A DNA stretch of 24,163 bases. Source: Lachnospiraceae bacterium (GTDB lineage Bacteria; Bacillota; Clostridia; Lachnospirales; Lachnospiraceae). Shown here piece by piece: positions 24,158 through 24,163 of the stretch. Position 1 is the first letter of the stretch. Each line of letters starts with the position of its first letter. The DNA lies in contig CAAFNG010000045.1 in assembly GCA_900764225.1 (NCBI GenBank), positions 1-24,163 on the forward strand, written 5' to 3'. The notes beneath the pieces are model-generated. The model did not search any database, was not told the origin of the DNA, and saw only the letters and a list, made by a program, of their open reading frames with translations. A program made the position numbers and the translations under genes.

Positions 24158-24163
24158 AAACTA

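Overview
The window looks like chromosomal DNA from a gut-type low/mid-GC Firmicute, most likely a Lachnospiraceae (Blautia/Ruminococcus/Coprococcus-like) member. This is inferred from strong AGGAGG ribosome sites, AddA/AddB instead of RecBCD, a YesM/YesN-type two-component system beside an MsmEFG-type sugar importer with no ATPase gene of its own, Hsp33 beside a glutamine-dependent NAD synthetase, and abundant extended -10 promoters. No rRNA, tRNA, CRISPR array, insertion sequence or prophage gene was seen.

Region 1 (1-7871) is a carbohydrate-utilisation locus. On the minus strand lie a YesM-type sensor histidine kinase and the first 12 codons of its response regulator, cut off by the window edge. 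Divergent from them are a GH95-like (alpha/alpha)6-barrel glycosidase with no signal peptide, an extracellular sugar-binding protein and two permeases. The promoters of the glycosidase and of the binding protein share a gap-free 57-bp element (TACAAAT-N11-ATATCYATAG-N12-GCAGATGATA). The same TACAAAT word forms a perfect palindrome over the -35 of the kinase promoter. The simplest reading is that the two-component system senses a glycan outside the cell and switches on uptake (binding protein and permeases) and cytoplasmic hydrolysis (glycosidase), while controlling its own gene through the same site.

Region 2 (7893-11209) holds a minus-strand pair, an ECF-transporter S component followed by a class-V PLP aminotransferase (PucG/AGXT-like), which converges on the sugar locus at a bidirectional terminator. 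A divergent gene encodes a lipoprotein with a long Ser/Thr/Gly/Asp linker. The 317-bp divergent gap contains a good sigma-A promoter for the lipoprotein gene and a terminator-like hairpin in the leader of the ECF gene.

Region 3 (11242-15418) is a plus-strand operon of SAM methyltransferase, Hsp33 (hslO) and NAD synthetase (nadE), ending in a bidirectional terminator that it shares with a convergent small membrane-anchored FMN_bind-like protein.

Region 4 (15419-24163) contains addB-addA (double-strand-break repair helicase-nuclease), convergent with a NOL1/NOP2/Sun-family rRNA m5C methyltransferase only 4 bp away. The right edge holds that gene's promoter, a leader hairpin and the -35 of a further rightward promoter.

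Most of the window is ordinary housekeeping. The least-described material is the shared promoter element and palindromes of the sugar locus, the GH95-like enzyme with altered active-site motifs, and the ECF-S/aminotransferase pair with its leader.
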